From: Tilletiaria anomala UBC 951 | Lineage: Eukaryota > Basidiomycota > Exobasidiomycetes > Georgefischeriales > Tilletiariaceae | Assembly: GCF_000711695.1 (NCBI RefSeq) | Contig: NW_013547012.1 | Coordinates: 186,001 to 250,000 of the forward strand | DNA length: 64,000 bases | Direction of reading: 5' to 3' | Shown here: piece after piece, positions 23,677-34,381 of the stretch | Layout of the letters: every line of letters starts with the position of its first letter | How positions within the stretch are numbered: the first letter of the stretch is position 1 | Notes under the pieces: generated by a model | Seen by the model: only the letters and a program-made list of their open reading frames with translations | What the model was told of the DNA's origin: nothing | Database searches by the model: none | Position numbers and translations under genes: made by a program

Positions 23677-25115
23677 CTACATGAATGAGTCGTCGCTGTC
23701 GTTCCCTCCTGCATCATCCTTTTCACCCTCCGGAGCCACTTCACCATCCGCAGCATGCAGGGCCTTCAATTTCGCCTTTCGCTCTTTCTCCTCGTTTGCT
23801 GCCGCCAACGCCTCTGGTGAAAACACTTTGGTATCGCAGATCACAAGAAACCACATGTGCCATGGATCGTGGCGTACAAAGGACAAGTGGAGCAACGTTC
23901 CAAAAGATCAGTCGGGCGCCAAAGCATTCATGCTCATTGAACCCCACGTACACTTTGAGTAGTCTCGCGCCTCCTTATCTGCGGCATACGCTCGTTGAGC
24001 TACGAGCTGCGCATTTCTCTGCCAGAATAAGTTTAGCTATAGTCAGCATGGGCTGAAGGCGAAGGCGCGGTCATTCCGTACGCACAGCCTCCGTGGCCGC
24101 AGCTTTCTTTTCGCGCCCCCTTTCCCTCTCTCGCTCTTGCCGTACCGCTTCATGGTCCACAGCAACTTCCCTCTTAGTCTTATTTAATCGGTTCACAATC
24201 GCATTCTCGCGCTCCTTCACGTGAATTCGCTTGACCTGCTAATCAAAGGACATGGTACGGTCAGAATTGCGCCAGAGTGGGATAGGGAAAGGATGTTCTT
24301 CCATTAAGAGACTCGCCATCTGCTCATTGTGGAACGTTACGGCGCCTATCGCCATGTCACCAGTTTTCTACATGTGGGGCGCACCTAGTCAGCAAGCCCA
24401 CCAGGCCTTAGTGCTGCCGGGCCACCCCAAGCATACTTTGATATTGGTCCATGGCGTGTAAATAACCGTGACATTGTTTTTCTTGTTCCCTGCACAAGAG
24501 AAGTGCACTCGGTCAGACGGGGTCGTCAGCGATGCTCGCCGACATGCGTGGTCGTGGTACCTTCGATGCTGTTCGCCTTCACCAACTGCGCGCAGTCGTA
24601 GAGCAGACCTTGAGGAATGTTGTCCCAGGTCATAGAGTCTGAGAGTCGAATGTAAACGTGTGCCGAGGAGAGCTACCGCAAGGAGCACACCGAAGTGAGA
24701 CTGAGTCAGGCCAAGCCGTAAAGCCTTCATATCTAGCCATGCAAAACAGACTAACCTTATCGACATGAACCCAGACATCTTTATCGTCACCATACTTGAT
24801 CAAATCTTCATCTGTTCATTCGCAATTGTTCTTGAGCCATGGAGCAGCCACATAGAACGGCGGGGAAGGTACAGAAGGGGGCTTACTTTCTACCTGCGAG
24901 AGGCGTAACAAGCCATGTCAGCACTCCTGGAACAGAGGCCCAGCCTCTTAGTGATTTCACAGGAGTCGCGCACTTTGTCTTTTCCCATGTATATTGTGGC
25001 TGCAGGATCGACAGCTGCTTTCCAGACATTTTCAACACTGCGGTCAGAGGCTGCAAAGAGTGCGATGGGGGTGCTCAAAGGGGTAAGTACCTGTAGATGT
25101 AAAGAAGAGCACCAT
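23677..25115 (-). CDS. CCDC25/Jlp2-like NFACT-R domain protein with a 7-nt exon
   Basis: Ten exons: 25115-25091, 25014-24974, 24893-24887, 24811-24756, 24672-24561, 24489-24437, 24367-24317, 24235-24086, 24018-23952 and 23825-23677, giving 236 residues. The join reads MVLFFTSTAVDPAATIYMG, GKDKVENEDLIKYG, VWVHVDKLSSAHVYIRL, VYTPW-like VIYTPWTNIKKTGDMA and ENAIVNRLNKTKRE, then a charged coiled tail ending DDSFM. This tracks human CCDC25 (208 residues, ending DSDEFM) and yeast Jlp2 throughout. The NFACT-R domain is related to the RNA-binding part of NEMF/Rqc2; human CCDC25 has also been described as an extracellular-DNA sensor, which need not apply here. Exon 3 is seven bases (GTAGAAA), and intron 7 appears to be GC-AG (GCGAGT donor). 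Confidence 0.9.
24887..24893 (-). other. 7-nt microexon of the CCDC25-like gene
   Basis: Bases GTAGAAA lie between CTCGCAG and GTAAGC on the - strand. Including it turns KDK...DLIKYG into KDKVENEDLIKYG, matching the family's KYENEDLIKYG. Skipping it loses two residues and shifts the frame. Confidence 0.85.
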
Positions 25116-25586
25116 GATCACAGGCTTGCACTAGCACCAGTCGAGCTGGCGTTCTACACGTCTGCAGCGTGTTCAAGAATGATGATCATGTGCAGAGTCA
25201 GGCCTATTGATAAGATGATCGCAGCATGCTGCGTTGTATTCAGCGGCAGGTTCACGAAGCAATGGCAAACGTTGACGAGGATGTGGCAACCACCGTACTC
25301 GCAGCAATCTCTTTCGCCAAGTCACCCATAAGATTCATCGAGTCAAAGAGAGGCATGAGGTGAGCGCCAGGCGTGAGAAGCACAAAAAGACAACCCTAAA
25401 AAGCGGAAAAAGAAAACGCGTCCGTCGTCCTTGGGGCGAGTGACAAGGCGTATGCCCATTCCATCGGGCTTTATCCCTCATGCCAGTATACATGAGCCTT
25501 CGCCTTTTGTCTTGCGGTATCCATAGGCCATCAATCTACTGTTTGAGTCAGGCCAACCAAAGACGAGGTCAGAACACGCTGTCATC
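25116..25586. promoter_or_regulatory. Divergent promoter region of CCDC25-like gene and BUB3
   Basis: 471 bp between two start codons facing away from each other. No gene seen; small ORFs only. Confidence 0.45.
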
Positions 25587-26981
25587 ATGCCTGTGCGACC
25601 GGAATTTGAGGTGACGCCTCCTCCTAGTGACCCGGTATCAGCACTCGCGTTTCATCCAGGGCCTTCCACTTCCGACAAGGTACAGCAGCTGCTGATCGCG
25701 TCGTGGGACAAAACTGTGCGCTTGGTGGATCTATCGGAAAAGGCGCTGCAGGGCTCACAAGTGACGCCAACCCTGCAAACTTTCTACCATGACGCGGCCG
25801 TGCTAGATGTTTGCTGGCTCTCTGACACTCTCGCTGCGTCCGGAGGGCTGGATCGGCGAGTGCGACTGCTCAACCTCGAGACGGGGCAGGTTAACATCAT
25901 TGGAAAACACAATGCCCCCGTATGCAGGCTTCGGTTTAGCCCACGGACTGGGTTGCTAATCAGCGGAAGCTGGGACAAGACGATAGGCATTTGGGACCCT
26001 CTCGCCGAGCACCCCACCTTGCTACGGAAGATCAATGTTCCGGACAAGGTGCTCGCACTGGACGTCTCCCCACCATGGCCCAACGTATCTGAGGTGCAGA
26101 TGGTAGATACCACACCGCGGCTCATTGTCGCAATGGCTGGCAGGACTCTAGCGGTGTTCAACCTGGACAAGCTTGGCGAGGCACTCCGGAACGCAAAGGC
26201 GGGCGGGACAGATTTGGGGGATGATGATGTGGGTATACAGCCAGAGTACACCAGAGAATCCAGCTTGAAGTTCATGCTCCGGGACGTCAAGTGCATGCCA
26301 AACGGAGATGGTGAGTTCTTGAATGCCCTTCACGAGGAGCGCAAACACTCACCGTCCTTCCACCGTCAAATTCATAGGATTCGCTTGTTCCTCAGTCGAG
26401 GGGCGAGTAGCTGTCGAGTTCTTTGACAATAGCGACGCCGGCGCTGCCCGGAAATATGCATTCAAATGCCACCGACGAGCTGTTGACAGCATTGACACTG
26501 TTTACCCGGTCAATTGCCTGACTTTCCACCCAATGTGAGCACTAGCTTGCAAAAGACCGTGGAGCACCCCCAACTGGCTTCTGATTCTGGCTCTCCAACT
26601 TCATCGCAGCCACGGAACCTTTGCATCGCTTGGTGGGGACGCAATGTGCTGCATCTGGGATGCAGTTGCCAAGAAGCGTATCATCCAATACGCGCGCCTG
26701 CCCTCACCCCTCTCCACTGGTGCGTGCAGCGCCGACGGGCAGCTGCTGGCCATCGCCAGCGGAGCAGAGAATATTGAGGATGCACGACACCCAGGGCCTG
26801 GCGCAGGTGAAGTAGGCGACATTGGGCCGGGAGGGGAGGGTAATGTCAGGATCCATATCAAGAGCGTCTTCGAGGATTGCAGGGTGAATAATGCATGCAG
26901 CTTTCCACCTTGGGCGCGCAGAGCCATTCACTGACACCGAAGTCCACGTTCGCACCACAGCCGAAGGTAAAGGCCAGCTGA
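25587..26981 (+). CDS. BUB3: Spindle assembly checkpoint WD40 protein Bub3
   Basis: Exons 25587-26310, 26378-26534, 26610-26883 and probably 26922-26981 give 404 residues. Bub3 is a seven-bladed propeller that brings Bub1/BubR1 to phosphorylated kinetochores. Family blocks in order: [137 protein letters not shown]. The last junction is less certain: the 38-nt intron would be very short, but it yields a Pro/Lys-rich end (PQPKVKAS) like other Bub3 C-termini. Without it the frame stops at 26934. Orthology to Bub3 rather than Rae1 rests on the [10 protein letters not shown] and KYAFKCHR blocks. Confidence 0.92.
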
Positions 26982-27199
26982 CCGGTGATGGAAGTGTCGC
27001 GATTGCAGCGCACGGGCAGTATCACCATGGCCTATAAAGTATGGGCATTGCATTCCGCAAACAGAATCGAGTACACAGAATGTGAAGATGCTGGATTCAT
27101 GAAAGGAGTGAACAAAACGCAAGGGCAGCAGAGCTTGGGCGAAGCCGTTGCGGCGATGGGATGTGAGACCCGAGGAAGCGCTTAGGCAGTGGCCGCTTG

Positions 27200-30196
27200 C
27201 TAAGCGACATGTTTCTCGTCCGCGGTGCTGATGTGGAGCATCGAGGTGTACACTTGGGGCAGGAGCAGGGCCGCTAATCAGCATCGCATTCCAAGATCCA
27301 ATGAGGCATGTGCGACAGCTCACCTCTTCGACAGACAGGGCAGGCGTACTTGCGCTTTGGGGGCTTCCCTCTTCGCCTTTCCGAATCTCTGATGCCCTTC
27401 ACGCTTTCACGGAGTTGTATTGCGCATTGCAGGCACAGTCCATGCGTACAGGGAAGTAAAAGCGTAGTTGGCGGGTCGGAGAGACAAATGAGGCATTCGG
27501 ACCCGTTAGACACGTCGAGATCGGCCGCGACCAAGGGAGTGCCTGCGTCTTCGACGATACCTGCCTCGCCGTTCCCGGCAGCATCTTCCGGATGCTCTGC
27601 ATTGTCTGTATTCTGGACTGATACCGGCGGCGGCTTGGATGAGAGACCGTATAGCTCTTGCAGCTGAAATCGACGAGGACCGATCTGAGCATGAAGGGCG
27701 AAACCAACTGATCAGTCTGGTCGCAGAGAAGAGGAGCAGAGCACCGCCAACCTCACTTACCTCTGCTTCTTGGCCTTCGACCTGTAAGCTCCACACTCGG
27801 TCCCCAGCATCAACGACTGTGCCGTCCGGATGTCGCGCCGGCAATGAGCTGACGCGCAGGTATGATGTCTGCAAATTCGGTTCGCGCAATGGTTTACCTG
27901 CAGGATTCGACGGCAGATCGGCAGGGGTAGGAGTGAAATCGCGTCAGTAGCCCAGATCCAAAACGGCAAGGTCGTGCGTTTGCCGCACGGCGATGGACCC
28001 ACAATCCTCATCCAGCGCTTCGACGATGATGGCCATCTTGAGTGTCTCCCTCTCGGCCTTCTCCTTTGCCGCACGTTCTGCTCGTTCCTCTTTGCTCAGA
28101 GGCGCGTTGGGATGCTGCGGCATTGCGGGTGTCTCGGGGGACACGACGGGAGTAGCTGGCGGGAGCATATTTGCAGTGTTGCCTACACCTGCTGAGGTGG
28201 GCGAGATGGGTGCATAGACCGCGTTCGCGTCCACACGAGCCTGGGCAGCCTTGCTGATGTCCCCGCTGGCCTCGTCCTTCCTGGCCCAGTTCGGGGGCGC
28301 AAAGAGGCTCAAGCGCAGCGCAAGGTCGGCTTGCGCTTTGGCCGCAAAGCCTTTCTTGAGGGTAGCCCCATGAACAAGGAAGCCCAAGACATGCTGCGGC
28401 GGCATCCCGCGCTCCCCTAGGTACTTTTCCGCCTCTGGCCCGCTCGCGCCGCCTGCCTGCCATTCCTCAGCACCATTTTTTACATCCTCTTCCGCCGCAC
28501 GCGGGATGTAGCTTGCCCAGGATCCGTGCTTGCGCGAAGCGCGCAGGAAGATGTGCACCGAGGCGAACGGCGCCGCGCAGTCGTATTCGAACTGCAGCGT
28601 ATGTGTCGGCGGCGGGAGGCCGGCAGCCACGGCGGTGGCGTCGCTCGACAATGGCCCTGCTCCAATGACCGGCGTCCTGCCCGACGCCGCCGGCGCACCG
28701 TTCGTCTTCGGCGCCAATGCTACCGTTGCTGCCTTTGAACTGTGCGGCGCACGGGCAGCATGCACGCTCGGCGCCAAGCGGACGGTATTGCGTTTGAGGT
28801 TCACGTACGACTGCAATGTCGTGCAGACCACTGGCGCGGGGGGCAGCGCGACAGTGGCACCCACAGCGCCCGACCGCAGAGCACTCGCCGGGGATCTGCG
28901 AGTGTCCAGAGCTTCCGTTGTAGCCGGAGCAACAGGAGCAGTAGAAGGAGGAGGAATAGGGGAGGTAGCGCCGAGCGCGGGCAACAAGCCCACAGTCCGA
29001 TCTACCCATCGCGCCAGCGTGCCCAGCTCGATCCCATCCGCCATGCTGACGTTCTCGTCGCGCTCCTGCTGCCCGCTGACGATGCTCGGTGGCTCAAGGT
29101 CGGTTGGCACTGCGGAAGTAACGGCGACGCCCGCTGCAGCCTCTATCCCTACTCCTTGCACCAAGTTGGAGCTGCCACTGTCCGTAGCTGCTCCTAGTGA
29201 CACCATGCTGAGGCCACTCAAGGAGGCGCCGCGTGCACGTCCTCGACTGCCGAGGCGTGCGCACCGCGAGCCGAACGCACCGCTTGCACCCCCTGCAGCC
29301 AGACCCGGCGAAGCCAAATTCGCATTTGCGGCCGGTGAGCCGCCGGCAGCGCCGATAGCGGTCCCGCCGGACCCGACGACGGTGCTAAAGCTCCGCCCGT
29401 TGACGGCCCCGCTCGAGGAGCTTCCAGTGCCAAAGTAATTACTCAGCGTCGGCCCAAATAGCGTGGCAGCTTCGTCGCGCTCGCGCCTGCTCGCTTGGCG
29501 CTTGCGTTCCGACGCTACTACCTGAGAGCGGCCTGCCGGGCCCAAGAGCGCGGATTGGACCGCCAGCTCGGACGCAGACGGTGGCACGGCGGCAACGGCG
29601 CCTGCTGCTGCTCCGCCGTTCGCCAGTTGCTGCCGCATCATCTGCAAGGGAAAAGGCGGGCGGTCGGCGAAACCAGCCTCCATTAGCGCGAGCGGATCAT
29701 CGCCGTTCATCTGCTGCTGCGGTCTGTGCAATGACACCTGCACGTGGCGCCTCTCGATGGTGGAGAGCATTGCCTCACGATCGCGTTCTCGCAGGTTGGC
29801 GAGCGAAATGGCGGAGAGAGCGGAGCGGATGGACCGCCCGGAGGCCTCCCTTCCGTGGCTACCACGCCGCTCCTGAGTGGGTGGGGAGACGGTGGATGCC
29901 TCGGAAAAGTTCAGTTGGCGCCGGTTGCCGCTGCTAGTGGTGTTGGCGTTGGCATTGGGTAGGTGCGAGGTCGTGGCTGAGTCGGGGACGGCGAGAGCGT
30001 TGCCAGCCTGTCCAGCGCTGGTTTCGAACGATGTAGGTAGAGCCGGCGCTGCTCCGGCGCTTGGACTGGATTCGCCTGCATATGCACTGGATGATGTGCG
30101 GGCTGCATAGCCACTGGCTGGCTGGAGAGCATCTGCTGAAGATTCACGATCAAACTCCTGGGTAGGCGGACGAACGCGGCTCAAGAGGCCGAGCAT
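27200..30196 (-). CDS. MGRN1/LOG2-like RING E3 ubiquitin ligase
   Basis: Exons 30196-28003, 27897-27761, 27684-27324 and 27273-27200 give 921 residues. The C-terminal C3HC4 RING has Cys841, 844, 856, His858, Cys861, 864, 892 and 895 (ECLICLSDPPTTLLLPCTHG ... CPVCRR). Upstream are the signatures of the mahogunin (MGRN1/RNF157) and plant LOG2/LUL group: TLQSYVNLKRNTVRLAP, LQFEYDCAAPFASVHIFL, KMAIIVEALDEDC and FQLQELYGL just before the RING. The first 430 residues or so are Ser/Ala/Gly-rich and disordered. The donor of exon 1 (GTGGGT at 28002) was chosen by phase. The frame is open upstream of ATG 30196 to a GTG at 30220 but has no earlier ATG. MGRN1 substrates are diverse; none can be inferred here. 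Confidence 0.85.
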
Positions 30197-31202
30197 TGCG
30201 CCAGACTGGCTTTCGGCCACAGGCGATGGAGAGAGATGTAGGCCGGTTCAGCACGGTGCGCTTTTACCGACTGACCACCAATGGATCTGGATGGAATCTG
30301 TTGCCGCGTTGCGAGCGGCGAATCGTGAGAGGGTATGAATGAAAGGGTGCCAGGCAGAGAGGGTGCGGATGAGGCTGCAGTTAGCAGCACGTCAAGGAAT
30401 GGAGCTGGAGGCTGCGGTCAGAATTGCCTTGGCTTGGCTTCGCTGGATGTGGATTATAGCATGAGTGGTTAGCGGGGAGGAGGCCTTGCTCCTGGACGAG
30501 ACTAGGCGAGGTCGCGGATGGAGGGGGTCTAGGGCGGCAAAAATCACCGCGGAGACGTCCAGGGCGGCGGCGAGGCGGATCGGTGATAGATGCTATCACT
30601 CCGGCCGTCAGTCCCTGTCCCTACCCCTGTTTCTGTCTGTCTGTCAGCGCGCGTCTGCTGGCGATCCGATCTGGCAGGCAGCGCATGAAGAGGTAAAGAC
30701 TAGAGACGACGGGTCTGATCTGCCAGGTGGAGTGACAGGTCAGCGCTGCTTGCCAGTACAGGCAAAGTCTGGTCAGTTCTGTGGATGGGATGGCCACGAG
30801 TGGGGTGGACTATGGGAGTGCTGCATGCTTCACTGGAACAGTCTAGTGTAATTCAGATCAACTAACGTGGAGTTCTTTCTTTTCTTGCAAGCCCCGCAAG
30901 GCACAAGTGTGTGTGGTGGAGCCGGGCTTTGCATCACCCTCGAGATTTCTTTCTTTTCACCCTTTTCAATGGCCTCAAGGCAAGCCACCGCGCTCTCAAC
31001 GTCGAGAAGCGACGGCCTCGATGCGCACGGCTGAGCTGTTGCACGGCCAAAGTCTATTGAGACCCCGAGGATCAGACCTATCCACCTTTGACCCACCTTC
31101 AGTCGGTGTGCGCGCTTCTCGGCACGCGGCACAGCCACTCAAGCTCGACGGCACGCGCTGGCTGCTTTCATGCCTTCTGGTTGCATTTTTACATGGACGC
31201 AC

Positions 31203-31219
31203 GCACACACACACACACA
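31203..31219 (+). repeat. AC dinucleotide microsatellite
   Basis: Short (AC)n run in the intergenic gap between the MGRN1-like gene and NMD3. Confidence 0.8.
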
Positions 31220-31317
31220 TAGCTGGCCGAGAGAGGATGGACAAATGGAGCGGCGGAGATGCAACATGACAGTCCAAAAACCTTGCATCATCGTGCTGTG
31301 GTCATATAGCGCTATTG

Positions 31318-31660
31318 CGGAATCTTTTCGCATATGATGTGTGTCTTGGATGGGTCTTGCGGTAGTTGGCAGAAGAAATTGAGCTGTTGCATCGTCGCGA
31401 AAAGGTCCTTTGCTAAATGTGTCGATGGACGTACGCACAGTGAGTCGATAAGATCGTCGACGGCATCAGCGAGTCGCTCCTGCCTCGCAGAGCCCACTCA
31501 TGCGACTCACCTTCAAGCGCAATGTCGACGCAGTCCATCTGTCCCGTTTGCCCATGCCCACCGCCTGCTGGATGCGCTGCACCTGCACCCGGCCCGATGC
31601 GACATAGCTTTGCGTGACTTGTCCCCCGGGCTCCATCCAGCGTGTACTTGGCACCCTGTG
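31318..31660 (-). CDS. Unresolved candidate exons, product unknown
   Basis: The - strand frame RWMEPGGQVTQSYVASGRVQ, then VQRIQQAVGMGKRDRW and TLRLK, ends at a good donor (AAG|GTGAGT, 31511-31510). A 31-nt step to GAGGCAG brings in ERLADAVDDLIDSLCVRP and a reading frame closing at TAG near 31315. Hydrophobic/charged spacing suggests a globular protein, but I recognise no family and the intron would be extremely short. It could equally be a chance ORF. Upstream exons are not settled. Confidence 0.25.
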
Positions 31661-32450
31661 GCCCCTGTGTGACGAATTGCGCTACCGAATGGTGCGCAGG
31701 TGTGTTCAGTCGCAACGTCAGATTGGAAGATGCGCCAGACCTTTTAAAATGTAGAGGGAAGCAAGCGAGAAGAGAGGCAGGCACAGGGCGCGCACCGAGC
31801 GAGCAAGTCAGATGGAGGATATCAAGCAGCAACATTAGTAGACGAGATAATGGGTAAGATAGCTATGCCCCCCGTGCCCAGGACATGCTGGTCACGCGAT
31901 GGTATACCACAACGTCCGAGCTGGACCGTCGGCCACAGTTCCTCACTTACATCTCGCCGTGTATTGAATCGCGTCTCGACTTCGGTTAGAATTCTTCACC
32001 CGAGCCACGAAGAGCGCTTGATCAGAATGAGGATGCTCGGCCCAGCCGTTCACATCTGCTTTCCAAATGCTTTGGCCTGAGTCTCTCGCATGTAGGTGTG
32101 CATCCCTACAAGCGTCGTCGTACCACAAGCCTAGGGCATCCGTGCTGGAAGAGCGAACTGCCCTTGAGCTGACGTCAACCAAGCGGTGCAACTGCCGTTC
32201 CGAAGCTCTGATCCCAGGGCGGGCATTTTTCGGCCGAGAGGAAATTTTTCGAGAGGGATTGCAAGACTACCTCATTGTCTTTCTGTGGACTATCCTGGCA
32301 TGCTCATTATCTTCATGCTTTCGATGAGCCCTGACACACGCAAAGCCTCAGTCTCCGCAGTGGCACTGTGCGTAAGCCAGCAAGACCAAGTCCAACGCGG
32401 CATCTTATTCTGTCAGCTAGCTCTACGATTCCTCGTCGCGCGAAGCAAAG

Positions 32451-34365
32451 ATGGAGTTCGTCCCATCTGCTCCTCAAGCCTCTCTTGTGCTGTGCGCCGA
32501 CTGCGGTACGCCCATCGAGCCCAACTCGGCCAACCTGTGTCTCTCCTGTCTGCGCAACTCAGTCGACATCACCGAAGGAATCCCCAAGCAGGCGACGATC
32601 AACTATTGCCGCAACTGCGAACGGTACCTCAACCCGCCGCAGCAATGGGTCCAGGCGCAGCTCGAGAGCAGAGAGTTGCTCGCGATCTGCCTCAAGAAGC
32701 TCAAAGGCCTCCACAAGGCCCGACTCATCGATGCGGGTTTCATATGGACAGAGCCACATAGCAAACGCTTGAGGGTCAAGCTCACAGTACAGAAAGAGGT
32801 TCGTTCAAGCAGATGCTTCACGGCTACTTGATCTCAGCAAGTGAATAGTCAGGACTGACGTGCCACCACATGTGTCTCGGCGAAATGCAGGTCCTTACTG
32901 CCACAGTCTTGCAACAGATTTTCGAAGTAGAGTACATTGTGCAATACGGCCAGTGCCCAGACTGCACACGGCTAGCAGCCAAGAATACCTGGCGCGCGCA
33001 GGTGCAAGTCAGGCAAAAGGTGCCACACAAGCGCACCTTCCTCTACCTCGAGCAGCTCATCCTCAAGCACAACGCACACAAGGACACAGTCTCAATCAGC
33101 GAACGTCGCGATGGCCTCGACTTCTACTATGTGCAGCGAACGCACGCCGTCAAGATGTGCGAGTTCCTGTCGTCCGTGGTCCCCGTGCGCATCACCAAGT
33201 CCGAGCAGGTGATCGGCATGGATACCCATACGTCCACTACTAACTACAAATTTACATATAGTGTCGAGATCGCACCAATCTGCAAAGACGACCTCGTGTG
33301 CATTCCACGGCCGCTAGCCAAGAGTCTGGGGAATATCGGCCAGCTGCTGATCTGCACGCGCGTCAACAACTCCTTGCGACTGTTGGACCCGACGACGCTG
33401 CAGACGACGGACATCCCCGCGGAAAAGTACTGGAGGAACCCCTTCCCTGCACTTGCAACAATTCCTGAGCTCGTTGAATTCCTCACCCTCGACATCGAAG
33501 CTAATTACGGCAACAACGGCCATGGGCAGGACGCACACAGCTCGCGATGGCTCGAGGCCGACGCACAAGTCTCGCCACTGCATGCAACGTCGTTTGGCGA
33601 GGCTGACGCTGTGTACCACACGCGCACGCACCTCGGCAACCTTCTGCAAGCTGGCGACCAGGCGATGGGTTACCACTTGCGCGTGGCGAACTTTAACTCG
33701 TCCGACTGGGACAGCCTGCCAAGCGAGCGTATGCCGGATGTCGTGCTAGTCAAGAAAAGCTATCCGGACACGAAGCGTCGCAAGAACCGACGCACGTGGA
33801 AGCTCAAGACGATGGCGAAAGAAGGCGGCGAGGCAGGAGATACCAAGGACATCGAGACGCCCTCCGCCAGCACGGCAGAGAAAGGGAAAGGTGGCGGCGG
33901 CGACGGGCGCGGTGCCATCGGCCGACGGGGCGGGCTCGACAGCCAGCGCGTCGAGCGCGACTACGAGTATTTCCTGCGCGAACTCGAGGAGGACGAGGAG
34001 CTACGTGCCAACGTCAACATCTGGCGTGATCGCGAGAAGGAACAGGAGCGACAGCGCAAGAAGGACGAGATCAAGCGCATGAAGGCTGCGCGGGCGATGG
34101 ATGCCATGGACGAGTCGACCGATGCTGAGCCTGCCTCCTTCGCGACGATCAAGGCAAAATTGGGAGGAGCGGGTGAAGACGATGGGATCAACGCGGACGG
34201 AGAGAGCGAGTGGGGCGACGACGATGTACCGGCCATCCCGCTAGATGAATTGCTGGACGACCTGGAAGGTGAGCTGTCGAGTACTTAAGCATTTATCACA
34301 GACCCTTGCTGACATGCGTCTTCACTGTGTTCACAGACATGCACATGGACGACGACAACGAGTAG
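32451..34365 (+). CDS. NMD3: 60S ribosomal export adaptor Nmd3
   Basis: Exons 32451-32798, 32891-34268 and 34337-34365 give 584 residues. Nmd3 binds the joining face of the nascent 60S subunit and carries it to the exportin Crm1. The zinc-binding N-terminus shows repeated CxxC pairs (LCADCG, LCLSCL, YCRNCE, QCPDC). Other family blocks: ECDTYL-like YVQRTHAVKMCEFL, VVPVRITKSEQVIGMDTHT, YSVEIAPICKDDLVCIP and LRLLDPTTLQ. The C-terminus is acidic and Lys/Arg-rich with VVLVKKSYP-like VVLVKKSYPDTKRRKNR. The last exon is nine codons (DMHMDDDNE), joined from a GAAG|GTGAGC donor, and restores the acidic tail. The stop lies 16 bp from the VPS16 stop on the other strand. Confidence 0.95.
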
Positions 34366-34381
34366 TGACTTGTATTCACGC

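Larger units (their letters stand above)
30197..32450. other. 2.25 kb between two divergent genes, with unresolved coding-like signal
   Basis: Unusually long gap between the MGRN1-like and NMD3 starts. It contains an AC microsatellite (31203-31219) and C/T-rich tracts. On the - strand between about 31950 and 31318 splice-like signals occur (donor GTAAGT near 31950, a TACTAAT word near 31835, a pyrimidine tract ending TTTTAAAAG at about 31741), and frames look coding-like (see the separate candidate). No product is recognised. Confidence 0.4.

Noticed and set aside
30465-30851. 128-codon + strand ORF near the MGRN1-like start
   Set aside because: No start context, domain or splice support; lies in the promoter region.
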